Shown in pieces: positions 1 to 6,760 of a stretch of 11,328 nucleotides of DNA. Positions within the stretch are counted from its first letter, which is position 1. Every line of letters starts with the position of its first letter. Source of the DNA: DASUMP01 sp036277635 (GTDB lineage: Bacteria; Actinomycetota; Acidimicrobiia; IMCC26256; PALSA-610); contig DASUMP010000152.1 of the NCBI GenBank assembly GCA_036277635.1, forward strand, positions 1 through 11,328, given 5' to 3'. Under the pieces are notes generated by a model. That model was given only the letters and a program-made list of their open reading frames with translations. It searched no databases and had not been told where the DNA came from. The translations under genes were made by a program, and so were the position numbers.

Positions 1-24
1 CGTCGGGCGCGCCGTCGATCGGGG

Positions 25-867
25 TCAGGGTCGCCGTGGTCGGTTCGTCCACCCGCCCTCCTCGGTCGGGTACCACCCGCCCGCGGCGAACGTCCCGCCG
101 TCGGCGTGGATCGTCGTGCCGGTCACGAACGCCGAGAGCTCCGACGCGAGGAACACCGCAACCCCGGCGAGATCCGCCGGCGTGCCGAACCGACCGAGCG
201 GAACCCACGTCGGGACGAGGTGGCGGTCCTCGTCGCGCACCCACTCGGAGTACGGGACCTGCAGCGTCTCGGTGACGTCGGGCGCGATCGCGTTCACCCG
301 GATCCCGTGCGTCGCGTACTCGAGGGCGAGGCTCTTCGTGAACGCGGTGATCCCGGCCTTGAACGCCGAGTACGCGGCTCGGGTGGGGATACCGCGGAAC
401 GCCTCGATCGTCGACACGTTGACGATGGCGCCGTGCCCACGCTCGATCATCGTCGGGAGCACCGCGCGCGTGCACAGGAAGACGTGCTCGAGGTTGACGC
501 GGTAGAGCGCGTCCCACTCGCCGACCGTCTGCTCGTGGAACGCGCGGCGAGCGCCGCCGTAGTGACCGACGTTGTTCACGAGCACGTCGATGCGTCCGTG
601 CGCGGCGAGCGCCCGCGCGATCAGCTCGTCGACGCCCGCCGGCTCGCGCACGTCGGTGACGACGGCGAGGGCGTCGCCGCCGCGACTCACGATCTCGTCG
701 GCGGTCTCCTCCGCGCGCGCCGCGTCGATCTCGGCGACCACCACGCGCGCTCCTTCGCCCGCGAAGCGCGCGGAGATCCCGCGACCGATGCCACCTCCCC
801 CACCCGTGACGATCGCGACGCGCCCGTCGAGGAGCTTCGATCCTCCCTGGGTCGCGGCGCCGCTCAC
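25..867 (-). CDS. SDR-family NAD(P)-dependent oxidoreductase
   Basis: This is a classical short-chain dehydrogenase/reductase, a cytoplasmic Rossmann enzyme that interconverts an alcohol and a ketone. In its 280 residues I see the glycine-rich cofactor motif TGGGGGIG (21-28), an acidic pair after beta-2 (E46, D48) that favours NAD(H) over NADP(H), the D72 loop, NNVG (98-101, a variant of NNAG), and the catalytic S152, Y166 and K170 in YSAFK. After APDVTET (195-201) the chain ends with the usual DGG (256-258) and a 22-residue tail rich in Gly, Trp and Pro. The GTG start at 867-865 fits: a TAGCCT -10 element lies 6 nt upstream and there is no Shine-Dalgarno. It lies 20 bp downstream of lon on the same strand, so read-through from lon is also possible. 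The substrate cannot be told from sequence; SDRs of this form act on sterols, acyl intermediates or xenobiotics. Confidence 0.93.
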   Translation of the reverse strand: MSGAATQGGSKLLDGRVAIVTGGGGGIGRGISARFAGEGARVVVAEIDAARAEETADEIVSRGGDALAVVTDVREPAGVDELIARALAAHGRIDVLVNNVGHYGGARRAFHEQTVGEWDALYRVNLEHVFLCTRAVLPTMIERGHGAIVNVSTIEAFRGIPTRAAYSAFKAGITAFTKSLALEYATHGIRVNAIAPDVTETLQVPYSEWVRDEDRHLVPTWVPLGRFGTPADLAGVAVFLASELSAFVTGTTIHADGGTFAAGGWYPTEEGGWTNRPRRP

Positions 868-873
868 GCAGCG

Positions 874-879
874 AGGCTA
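874..879 (-). promoter_or_regulatory. Putative -10 element of the SDR gene (leaderless start)
   Basis: Read on the minus strand this is TAGCCT, followed by six bases and then the GTG start codon of the SDR. It falls in the 20-bp gap after the lon stop codon. No TTGACA-like -35 is visible at 17-18 bp spacing. The decamer CGTAGCCTCG around it recurs upstream of the thioesterase gene. The call rests on spacing and recurrence and is inferred. Confidence 0.5.
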
Positions 880-887
880 CGCGGTCG

Positions 888-3236
888 TCACGTCAGCGCG
901 AGGGGGAGCACCTCCCGCACGTCGCGAGCCAAGTGGAACGTCATCTCCTCGCGCACCGCCTCCGGCACGTCGTCGAGGTCGCCTTCGTTGTCGATCGGCA
1001 GGATCACCTCGGTGAGTCCGGCGCGGTGCGCGGCGAGCACCTTCTGCTTCACGCCGCCGATCGGCAGGACCCGGCCCTGCAACGTGACCTCGCCGGTCAT
1101 GCCGACGTTGGGCTTCACCGGGCGTCCGGTGAGCAGGCTCGCGAGCGCGGTGGTCATCGTGATGCCCGCCGACGGTCCGTCCTTCGGCACCGCACCCGCG
1201 GGCACGTGCAGGTGGAACCGGCGCTGGTCGAACGCGCCGGCCGGCACGCCGAGCTCCTCCGCGTTCGCCCGCACGAACGACAGCGCCAGCTGCGCGGACT
1301 CCGACATCACCGCACCCAGCTGACCCGTGACGAGCAAGCCGGCCTCGCCGTCCATCACGGTCGCTTCGATCGTGAGCACGTCGCCGCCGGTCCCGGTGAC
1401 CGCGAGACCGGTCGCGAGTCCGGGGAGCGGCGCGCGCGTCGCGTCCTCGGGACGGAACCGGGGCCGACCGAGCAGCTCCCGCAGGTCGTCGACGTCGACG
1501 GTCACGGAACCGGATGCTGCGGCGTCGGTCGACTCGGCGTCCCGGTCTTCGCGAGCGGTCCGTTCCGCGATCGTTCGCGCCGCCTTGCGCGCCAGCGTGC
1601 CGAGCCGGCGCTCGAGCTCGCGCACGCCGGCCTCGCGCGTGTACCCGCTGACGATCGCGTGCAGCGCGGCGTCGGTGACCGAGAGCTCGTCGTCGTGCAG
1701 GCCGGCGCGGGCGCGCTGGCGCGCCAGCAGGTGGTGACGTGCGATCGACACCTTCTCGTCTTCCGTGTAGCCGTCGAGGGTCACGATCTCGAGCCGGTCG
1801 AGGAGCGGCGCGGGGATCGTGTCGAGCACGTTGGCCGTGGCGAGGAAGATCACCTCCGACAGGTCGAGGTCGACCTCGAGGTAGTGGTCGCGAAACGTGT
1901 GGTTCTGGGCCGGGTCGAGCACCTCGAGCAGCGCGGAGGACGGATCTCCTGACCACGCGCCCGGGCTCACCTTGTCGAGCTCGTCGATGAGGACGACGGG
2001 GTTCATCGCTCCCGCTTCGGTCAGCGCGCGCACGATCCGGCCCGGACGCGCACCGACGTAGGTACGACGGTGGCCACGGATCTCGGCTTCGTCGCGCACA
2101 CCGCCCACCGCGACGCGCACGAACGGGCGCCCGAGCGCGCGCGCCACCGACTCGCCGAGCGACGTCTTGCCGACGCCGGGCGGGCCGACGAGCGCGAGGA
2201 TCGCGCCGGATCCACGACCGTCGAGCGCACCGAAGTCGCGCTCGCGTCGCAGCGTCCGCACGGCGAGGAACTCGACGATGCGCTCCTTGACGCGCTCCAG
2301 GCCTTCGTGGTCGGCGTCGAGCACCGCGCGCGCGACGGCGAGGTCGCTGTGCTCGTCGGCCTGTTTCCCCCACGGCACGTCGAAGACGGTGTCGAGCCAG
2401 GTGCGGATCCACTGCTGTTCAGGGTTCTGCGCGCCCATGCGCTCGAGCCGGTCGATCTCGCGCGTGACCTGCGCGTGCACGGCCTCGGGAAGGTCGACGG
2501 TCGCCAGCTTGTCGCGGTACTGCGACACGTCGTCGTCGGTCTCGCCCAGCTCCTTGCGGATGGCGTCCATCTGCCGGCGCAGCAGCATCTCGCGCTGCTG
2601 GTCCTCGAGTCCGTCGGTGACCTCGTGGCGGATGCGCTCCTGGAGCTCGAGGTCGGCGAGCCATTCGCGCGCCCACCCGACGACGAGCTCGAGTCGTGCT
2701 TCGACGTCGACGGTCTCGAGCAGCTCCACGCGCTGCTCAGTGGTCAGCTCGGGCCAGTACCCCGCGGTGTCGGCGAGCGCGCCGGGGTCGTCGGCGCCCT
2801 GGAGGAGCCCAGCGAGGCGACGGGCGCCGCGGCGCTCGAGGATGGTCTCGACGAGCGCCCGGTACTCGCGCGCCAGCTCGGTCGCGCGGGCCGTGGTGGT
2901 CGAATCGACGATCGATTCGACGACGACGGTCAGGGCGCCCTGTGCGTCGGGGATCGCCGCGCCGGAGATGCGGGCCCGGTGGAGGCCCCGCACGACGAGG
3001 GCGGGCGCGCCCCCGGGCAGGTCGCCCGAGCTCTCGACCGCGGCGACCGTGCCGACCGCCGCGTAGCGGCCGTCGACGCGGGGCACGAGCAGGAGGCGGT
3101 CGCCGGCTCCCGCGGCCGCCCGACCGGCCCGCCGGGCCTCGTCGGTCTCGAGCGCGATCGTCACGACCATCTGCGGGAGCACCACCCCCGTGTTCAGGGG
3201 CAGCAGCGGCAACGACTCGGTGCGGGTCCCGGCCAT
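888..3236 (-). CDS. lon: Lon ATP-dependent endopeptidase (AAA+ protease La)
   Basis: This is Lon, the cytoplasmic homo-oligomeric protease that unfolds and degrades damaged proteins and selected regulators. From the chosen ATG (3234-3236) it is 782 residues, the normal Lon length. The N-terminal LonN domain starts at SLPLLPLNTGVVLP (8-21) and is followed by a helical region to about 290. The AAA+ module has Walker A GPPGVGKTS (351-359) and Walker B VVLIDELDK (414-422). The C-terminal protease domain has PKDGPSAG with Ser689 and GGVKQK with Lys732; the 43-residue spacing equals that of the E. coli S679/K722 dyad. An acidic, Ala/Ser-rich linker (about 561-577) separates the AAA+ and protease domains. 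The reading frame stays open 48 codons further upstream, but this ATG is preferred because AAAGGA lies 8 nt before it and the Lon N-terminal motif follows at once. It is divergent from the sulfatase gene. No HspR (HAIR) or CIRCE site is visible. Confidence 0.97.
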   Translation of the reverse strand: MAGTRTESLPLLPLNTGVVLPQMVVTIALETDEARRAGRAAAGAGDRLLLVPRVDGRYAAVGTVAAVESSGDLPGGAPALVVRGLHRARISGAAIPDAQGALTVVVESIVDSTTTARATELAREYRALVETILERRGARRLAGLLQGADDPGALADTAGYWPELTTEQRVELLETVDVEARLELVVGWAREWLADLELQERIRHEVTDGLEDQQREMLLRRQMDAIRKELGETDDDVSQYRDKLATVDLPEAVHAQVTREIDRLERMGAQNPEQQWIRTWLDTVFDVPWGKQADEHSDLAVARAVLDADHEGLERVKERIVEFLAVRTLRRERDFGALDGRGSGAILALVGPPGVGKTSLGESVARALGRPFVRVAVGGVRDEAEIRGHRRTYVGARPGRIVRALTEAGAMNPVVLIDELDKVSPGAWSGDPSSALLEVLDPAQNHTFRDHYLEVDLDLSEVIFLATANVLDTIPAPLLDRLEIVTLDGYTEDEKVSIARHHLLARQRARAGLHDDELSVTDAALHAIVSGYTREAGVRELERRLGTLARKAARTIAERTAREDRDAESTDAAASGSVTVDVDDLRELLGRPRFRPEDATRAPLPGLATGLAVTGTGGDVLTIEATVMDGEAGLLVTGQLGAVMSESAQLALSFVRANAEELGVPAGAFDQRRFHLHVPAGAVPKDGPSAGITMTTALASLLTGRPVKPNVGMTGEVTLQGRVLPIGGVKQKVLAAHRAGLTEVILPIDNEGDLDDVPEAVREEMTFHLARDVREVLPLALT

Positions 3237-3244
3237 CGAGGCAG

Positions 3245-3250
3245 TCCTTT
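3245..3250 (-). promoter_or_regulatory. Shine-Dalgarno of lon (AAAGGA)
   Basis: On the minus strand GGAAAGGA stands 8 nt before the ATG at 3236. It decides the lon start over the in-frame upstream ATGs at 3272 and 3299. It is the only clear Shine-Dalgarno in front of any gene in the window. Confidence 0.75.
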
Positions 3251-3254
3251 CCGA

Positions 3255-3269
3255 CGCCCCGTCGGGGCG
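3255..3269 (-). promoter_or_regulatory. Hairpin in the lon 5' leader, next to the ribosome-binding site
   Basis: The sequence forms a perfect six-base-pair stem (CGCCCC / GGGGCG) with a three-base loop. In the lon mRNA it ends 4 nt before AAAGGA. It could influence ribosome access or mRNA stability, but it is short and very GC-rich, and a chance stem is possible at this base composition. Confidence 0.35.
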
Positions 3270-3283
3270 CATGTCCCAGTTCA

Positions 3284-3313
3284 ACAACGGTGTAATCATG
3301 TGATTCCCGTTGT
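3284..3313. promoter_or_regulatory. Inverted repeat upstream of lon, possible operator
   Basis: Outer arms ACAACGG (3284-3290) and CCGTTGT (3307-3313) are perfect seven-base inverted repeats around a 16-base, unusually AT-rich core. The core holds a second inverted repeat, AATCA-TG-TGATT (3294-3305), whose centre is offset by 1 bp from the outer one. The site begins 48 bp upstream of the lon ATG. It matches none of the lon regulators whose sites I know (HspR, ClgR, CIRCE-type). It is a candidate transcription-factor site or leader RNA element with no assigned binder. Confidence 0.4.
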
Positions 3314-3418
3314 CGGTCCGCCCGCCCGCCCAGCCCCGAGACGCGCCAGACCGGCTTTGCGCGCTCCACGTGTCGCGCAACGACGCGTAGGCCGCACAAA
3401 GCGGGAAATCGGCGCTCG

Positions 3419-3424
3419 TATGCT
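3419..3424 (+). promoter_or_regulatory. Putative -10 element of the sulfatase gene (leaderless start)
   Basis: TATGCT is followed by exactly six bases and then the GTG start at 3431, so transcription would begin at or beside the start codon. There is no Shine-Dalgarno and no recognisable -35. It would drive the sulfatase and possibly the two genes after it. Confidence 0.55.
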
Positions 3425-3430
3425 CCGGCG

Positions 3431-4951
3431 GTGGAGGGCGCGAGGCTGAACGTGCTGTTCGTGACCGTCGATCAGTGGCGGGGCGACTGCCTGTCGGTGG
3501 CGGGGCACCCGGTGGTCGAGACGCCGACGCTCGACCGGCTCGCCGCCTCGGGGGTTCGCTTCGCCCGCCACTTCGCGCAGGCCGCGCCGTGCGGGCCGAG
3601 CCGGGCGTCGCTCTACACGGGCCTCTACCTGATGAACCACCGCTCGGCCACGAACGGCACCCCCCTCGACGCCCGGTTCACGAACATCGCGCTCGAGGCC
3701 CGCGCGCTCGGCTACGACCCGGCGCTGTTCGGCTACACCGACACGAGCATCGACCCGCGCACCGTCGCACCCGACGACCCGCGCCTGCGCACCTATGAAG
3801 GCGTGCTGCCGGGCTTCACCGCCGAGTGCGACCTGCCCGAAGGCAACCCGCGGCCGTGGCTCGACTGGCTCACCGAGTGCGGCTACGACCTCGGCGACGA
3901 CTGGCGGGCGTTCGTCGACCATCCCGCCGACGACGCGCCCGACGCGCCCACGAAGTACGCGGCCGAGCACTCCCAGACGGTCTTCCTCACCGACCGGGTC
4001 ATCGACTACGTCGAGGCGCGACGAACGACGCCGTGGTTCGCGCACGTGAGCTACCTGCGGCCGCACCCGCCGTTCCTCGCGCCGGAGCCGTACAACACGA
4101 TGTACGACCCCGCGAGCGTGCCGGCGCCCGTGCGCGCCGCGTCACGCGACGACGAAGCTGCGCTGCACCCCGCTGCGGCGATGCTCGTGAGCCACCCGTT
4201 CGCGGCCGCGCCCGACGAGGAAGCGGCCGTCCGTCAGCTGCGCGCCACGTACTACGGGATGATGCGCGAGGTCGACGACCAGCTCGGACGACTGTTCGAC
4301 GCGCTGCGCGCCACCGGGCAGGCCGACCGCACGATCGTCGTGCTCACCTCGGATCACGGCGAGATGCTCGGCGACCACTACCTCATGCACAAGCTGGGTT
4401 GGTTCGACGAGTCGTTCCACGTGCCCCTGCTGGTCCACGACCCACGCGCCGAGTTCGACGCGACGCGGGGGCGAGTCGTCGACGCGTTCACCGAGCACGT
4501 CGACGTCACACCCACCGTCCTCGACCTCCTCGGTGGCCGCGTCCCGACGCAGTGCGACGGCCGCACGCTCGCACCGTGGCTGCACGGGGACACCCCGTCC
4601 GACTGGCGCACCGAGGTGCACTTCGAGTTCGACTTCCGGATCCCGGGCAGCGACCTGCTCGAGCGCGCGTTCGACATCACGATGGAGGAGTGCTCGCTCG
4701 CCGTCCTGCGCGACGACCACGGCAAGTACGTGCACTTCAGCGGGCACCCGACGCTGCCGCCGCTCTTCTTCGACCTCGACGAGGATCCCGCCCAGGTCGC
4801 GAACCGCGCCGACGACCCGGTGTGCGCCGGACGCGTCCTCGACTACGCACAACGGATGCTCGCGTGGCGGATGCGACATGCCGATCGCACGCTTTCGGGC
4901 ATCCAGCTGCTGCCGCACGGCATCGTGGAACGGCACGCGCCCCGGCGGTGA
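3431..4951 (+). CDS. Sulfatase-family hydrolase, phosphonate monoester hydrolase-like
   Basis: This is an alkaline-phosphatase-superfamily hydrolase of the formylglycine type, 506 residues, with no signal peptide, so cytoplasmic. The formylglycine motif is CGPSR (Cys54-Arg58), inside APCGPSRASLYTGLYLMNHRS; a formylglycine-generating enzyme, not in this window, must convert Cys54. Probable metal ligands are Asp14 in VDQW and Asp308/His309 in TSDHGE. RPHPPF (His212) and Lys321 fill the usual active-site positions. Many blocks resemble the rhizobial and Burkholderia phosphonate monoester hydrolase/phosphodiesterase group as I remember it: LYLMNHRS, GYDPALFGY, RPHPPF, DWRTEVHFEFDFR, KYVHF and LPPLFFDL. 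A phosphonate monoester or phosphodiester substrate is therefore more likely than an aryl sulfate, but these enzymes are promiscuous and choline-sulfatase-like activity is not excluded. The GTG start is placed by the -10 element 6 nt upstream. The thioesterase gene follows after 30 bp. Confidence 0.9.
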   Translation: MEGARLNVLFVTVDQWRGDCLSVAGHPVVETPTLDRLAASGVRFARHFAQAAPCGPSRASLYTGLYLMNHRSATNGTPLDARFTNIALEARALGYDPALFGYTDTSIDPRTVAPDDPRLRTYEGVLPGFTAECDLPEGNPRPWLDWLTECGYDLGDDWRAFVDHPADDAPDAPTKYAAEHSQTVFLTDRVIDYVEARRTTPWFAHVSYLRPHPPFLAPEPYNTMYDPASVPAPVRAASRDDEAALHPAAAMLVSHPFAAAPDEEAAVRQLRATYYGMMREVDDQLGRLFDALRATGQADRTIVVLTSDHGEMLGDHYLMHKLGWFDESFHVPLLVHDPRAEFDATRGRVVDAFTEHVDVTPTVLDLLGGRVPTQCDGRTLAPWLHGDTPSDWRTEVHFEFDFRIPGSDLLERAFDITMEECSLAVLRDDHGKYVHFSGHPTLPPLFFDLDEDPAQVANRADDPVCAGRVLDYAQRMLAWRMRHADRTLSGIQLLPHGIVERHAPRR

Positions 4952-4967
4952 CGCGCGGCGCGTCACG

Positions 4968-4973
4968 TAGCCT
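4968..4973 (+). promoter_or_regulatory. Putative -10 element of the thioesterase gene
   Basis: TAGCCT lies 8 nt before the ATG at 4982, in the 30-bp gap after the sulfatase stop. A purine start at 4979 or 4981 would leave a leader of three bases or fewer. No Shine-Dalgarno is present. The surrounding decamer CGTAGCCTCG is identical to the one before the SDR gene. Confidence 0.5.
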
Positions 4974-4981
4974 CGACCACG

Positions 4982-5803
4982 ATGGATGCGCGCACCTTCT
5001 TCGGTCTCGAACCGGTCGTCGACGACCCGCCCCGGTGGCGTATGGAGGTCACGCGCGGGCTCACGTCCGGCACCGGCGCGCTGTTCGGCGGTTGCGGGCT
5101 CGGCGCGTGCATCGAAGTGATGGAGCAGGTGACGGGTCGACCGTGCGTGTGGGCGACGGCGCAGTACCTGTCGTTCGCACGCCCGCCGTCGGTGCTCGAG
5201 CTCGACGTGCTCGAGGTCGTGCGCGGCCACCAGATCAGCCAGGCCCGAGTGATCGCGCACGTCGGCGACGACGAGATCCTCACGGTCCTCGCCGCGCTCG
5301 GTGAACGCCCGCTCCCGTTCGCGGGCCAGTGGGCGGTCCATCCCGACGTGCCGCCGCCCGACGACTGCCCTCCCCGGCCGATGCTGACGCACCACGAAGG
5401 CACGATCAGCGACCGCCTCGACATGCGTCTCGCGAACGCGCGCGCGATGGACGAGCTCCCCGGCCCGCCCGGATCGGGCACGAGCGCCTTGTGGGTCCGC
5501 ATGCCCGACGTGCTCGACATGTCGGCGGCCGCGCTCGCGATCATCGGCGACTTCGTCCCGTTCGGGATCAGCCAAGCGCTCGGCCAACGCGCGGGAGGCA
5601 ACAGCCTCGACAACACGCTGCGGGTCGCGCACCGCGAGCCGACCGACTGGGTGCTCGCAGACATCCGGGTGAGTGCGATCGCCGACGGCTTCGGCCATGG
5701 GCTCGTCCACCTCTGGGCCGAGAACGGCACGCTGCTCGGCACCGCGAGCCAGTCGACCATCGTGCGCCAGTGGCGCAACGAGCCCGAGGAGTCCGAGCGA
5801 TGA
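4982..5803 (+). CDS. Acyl-CoA thioesterase, double-hotdog (TesB-like)
   Basis: This predicted cytoplasmic enzyme hydrolyses acyl-CoA to free acid and CoA. It is 273 residues with two hotdog folds. The first (about 20-115) contains LFGGCGLGACIEVMEQVTG and the strand block TAQYLSFARPPSVLELDVLEV; the second covers about 165-265. By comparison with E. coli TesB, Asp210 in NSLDNT matches the catalytic Asp204, and Gln257 in TASQSTIVR matches Gln278. The Thr228 region corresponds to SAIADGFGHGLVH (231-243), where the match is weaker. Length is near the TesB norm of about 285. Its stop overlaps the start of the next gene (ATGA), so the two are translationally coupled. Acyl chain length and physiological substrate cannot be read. 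Other members of the 4HBT_3 group are uncharacterised, so the thioesterase activity is inferred from the fold and two catalytic residues. Confidence 0.85.
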   Translation: MDARTFFGLEPVVDDPPRWRMEVTRGLTSGTGALFGGCGLGACIEVMEQVTGRPCVWATAQYLSFARPPSVLELDVLEVVRGHQISQARVIAHVGDDEILTVLAALGERPLPFAGQWAVHPDVPPPDDCPPRPMLTHHEGTISDRLDMRLANARAMDELPGPPGSGTSALWVRMPDVLDMSAAALAIIGDFVPFGISQALGQRAGGNSLDNTLRVAHREPTDWVLADIRVSAIADGFGHGLVHLWAENGTLLGTASQSTIVRQWRNEPEESER

Positions 5804-6756
5804 CCGACGTCCCCCGCCGCCACGGCATCACCTTCCCGTTCGACGGCTTCCCGCTCCCCGCGCAGCGCGACCTCGTGCGCGAGCTCGTCGACCTCGGCTA
5901 CACCGACCTGTGGTCGGCGGAGTCCGGTGGGCACGACGCGTTCACGCCGCTCGCGCTCGCGTCGGTCTGGGCGCCCGAGCTGCGCTTCGGCACCGCGATC
6001 GTGCCTGCGTACACCCGTGGCGCGGCGACGCTCGCGGAGCAGGTCGCGAGCATGTGCGACGCCGCGCCGGGCCGGTTCGCACTGGGCATCGGCACCTCGA
6101 GCAATGTCATCGTCGAGCAGTGGAACGGCATCCCGTTCGAGAAGCCGTATCAGCGCGTGCGCGACACCGTCCGCTTCCTGCGCGCCGCACTCGCCGGCGA
6201 CAAGGTCACCGAGACCTACGAGACGTTCGCGGTGCGGAACTTCCGTCTCGGCGTCAAGGTCGCGCAGCAGCCTCCGATCCTGATCGCCGCGCTGCGTGAA
6301 GGGATGCTCCGGCTCGCGGCACGCGAGGGCGACGGCGCGATCATCAACTGGCTGTCGCCCGACGACGTGCGCACCGTCGCACCCCTCGTCGGCGGCAAGG
6401 AGGTCGTGGCGCGCATCTTCGTGTTCCCGATCGACGACCGCGACACGGTGATGGCGCTCGGCAAGCGCGCGATCGCCAGCTACCTGACCGTGCCCGTGTA
6501 CCGCGCGTTCCACGAGTGGCTCGGGCGCGGCGACCTCCTGGCCCGGACGTGGGAGCTGTGGGAACAGGGCGAGCGCAAGGATGCCGCCGCCGCGATCCCC
6601 GACGAGGTCGTCGACGACCTGCTCGTGTGGGGTCCGCCGCAGCGGTGCAAGGAGACGATCGAGCGCTACTGCGCGAACGGTGTGACCACTCCGGCGCCCG
6701 CGCTGTTCACCGGACCCGACCAGCTGATGGATGTGGTGCGCGCGATCGCACCCTGA
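5800..6756 (+). CDS. LLM-class (luciferase-like) F420-dependent oxidoreductase
   Basis: This is a TIM-barrel oxidoreductase of the bacterial luciferase-like family, 318 residues; in actinobacteria such proteins usually use coenzyme F420 rather than FMN. Typical blocks are HGITFPFDGFPLP at the N-terminus, LVDLGYTDLWSAESGGHDAFTPLALAS (about 29-55), LRFGTAIVPAYTRGAATLAEQVAS, RFALGIGTSSNVIVEQWNGIPFEKPYQRVRDTVRFLR (about 98-134) and PPILIAALREGMLRLA. The protein resembles the probable F420-dependent oxidoreductases that are expanded in mycobacteria. The ATG is fixed by the ATGA overlap with the thioesterase stop; longer in-frame extensions run through that gene and are not real. The stop lies 4 bp from the convergent desaturase stop. 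The substrate is unknown. FMN use as a monooxygenase is the main alternative. Confidence 0.9.
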   Translation: MTDVPRRHGITFPFDGFPLPAQRDLVRELVDLGYTDLWSAESGGHDAFTPLALASVWAPELRFGTAIVPAYTRGAATLAEQVASMCDAAPGRFALGIGTSSNVIVEQWNGIPFEKPYQRVRDTVRFLRAALAGDKVTETYETFAVRNFRLGVKVAQQPPILIAALREGMLRLAAREGDGAIINWLSPDDVRTVAPLVGGKEVVARIFVFPIDDRDTVMALGKRAIASYLTVPVYRAFHEWLGRGDLLARTWELWEQGERKDAAAAIPDEVVDDLLVWGPPQRCKETIERYCANGVTTPAPALFTGPDQLMDVVRAIAP

Positions 6757-6760
6757 TCGC

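Noticed and set aside
1..24. Possible end of another gene at the left edge
   Set aside because: Only 24 bases remain beyond the SDR stop, which is too little to support any feature.
904..916. GGGAG-CAC-CTCCC hairpin near the 3' end of lon as a terminator
   Set aside because: It lies inside lon coding sequence, has only five pairs and has no T-run, so it is explained as coding sequence.
106..1323. Long plus-strand open frame opposite the SDR and lon
   Set aside because: It runs antisense across two well-supported genes, is very rich in Arg, Asp and Glu from mirrored GC-rich codons, and shows no family motif. It is a GC-rich shadow frame.
3237..3380. N-terminal extension of Lon using the frame open to 3380
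   Set aside because: The extension translates the leader hairpin and inverted repeat, lacks Lon similarity, and the ATG at 3236 has a well-placed Shine-Dalgarno and the canonical LonN beginning.
2070..3449. 459-codon plus-strand frame opposite lon
   Set aside because: It is antisense to the Walker A region and N-terminus of Lon, has shadow-type composition (Arg, Ala, Glu, His, Asp), and overlaps the sulfatase start.
4142..6513. Two minus-strand frames of more than 500 codons opposite the sulfatase, thioesterase and LLM genes
   Set aside because: All three plus-strand genes have clear family motifs through this stretch. The antisense frames have no recognisable domain and read as mirrored codons.
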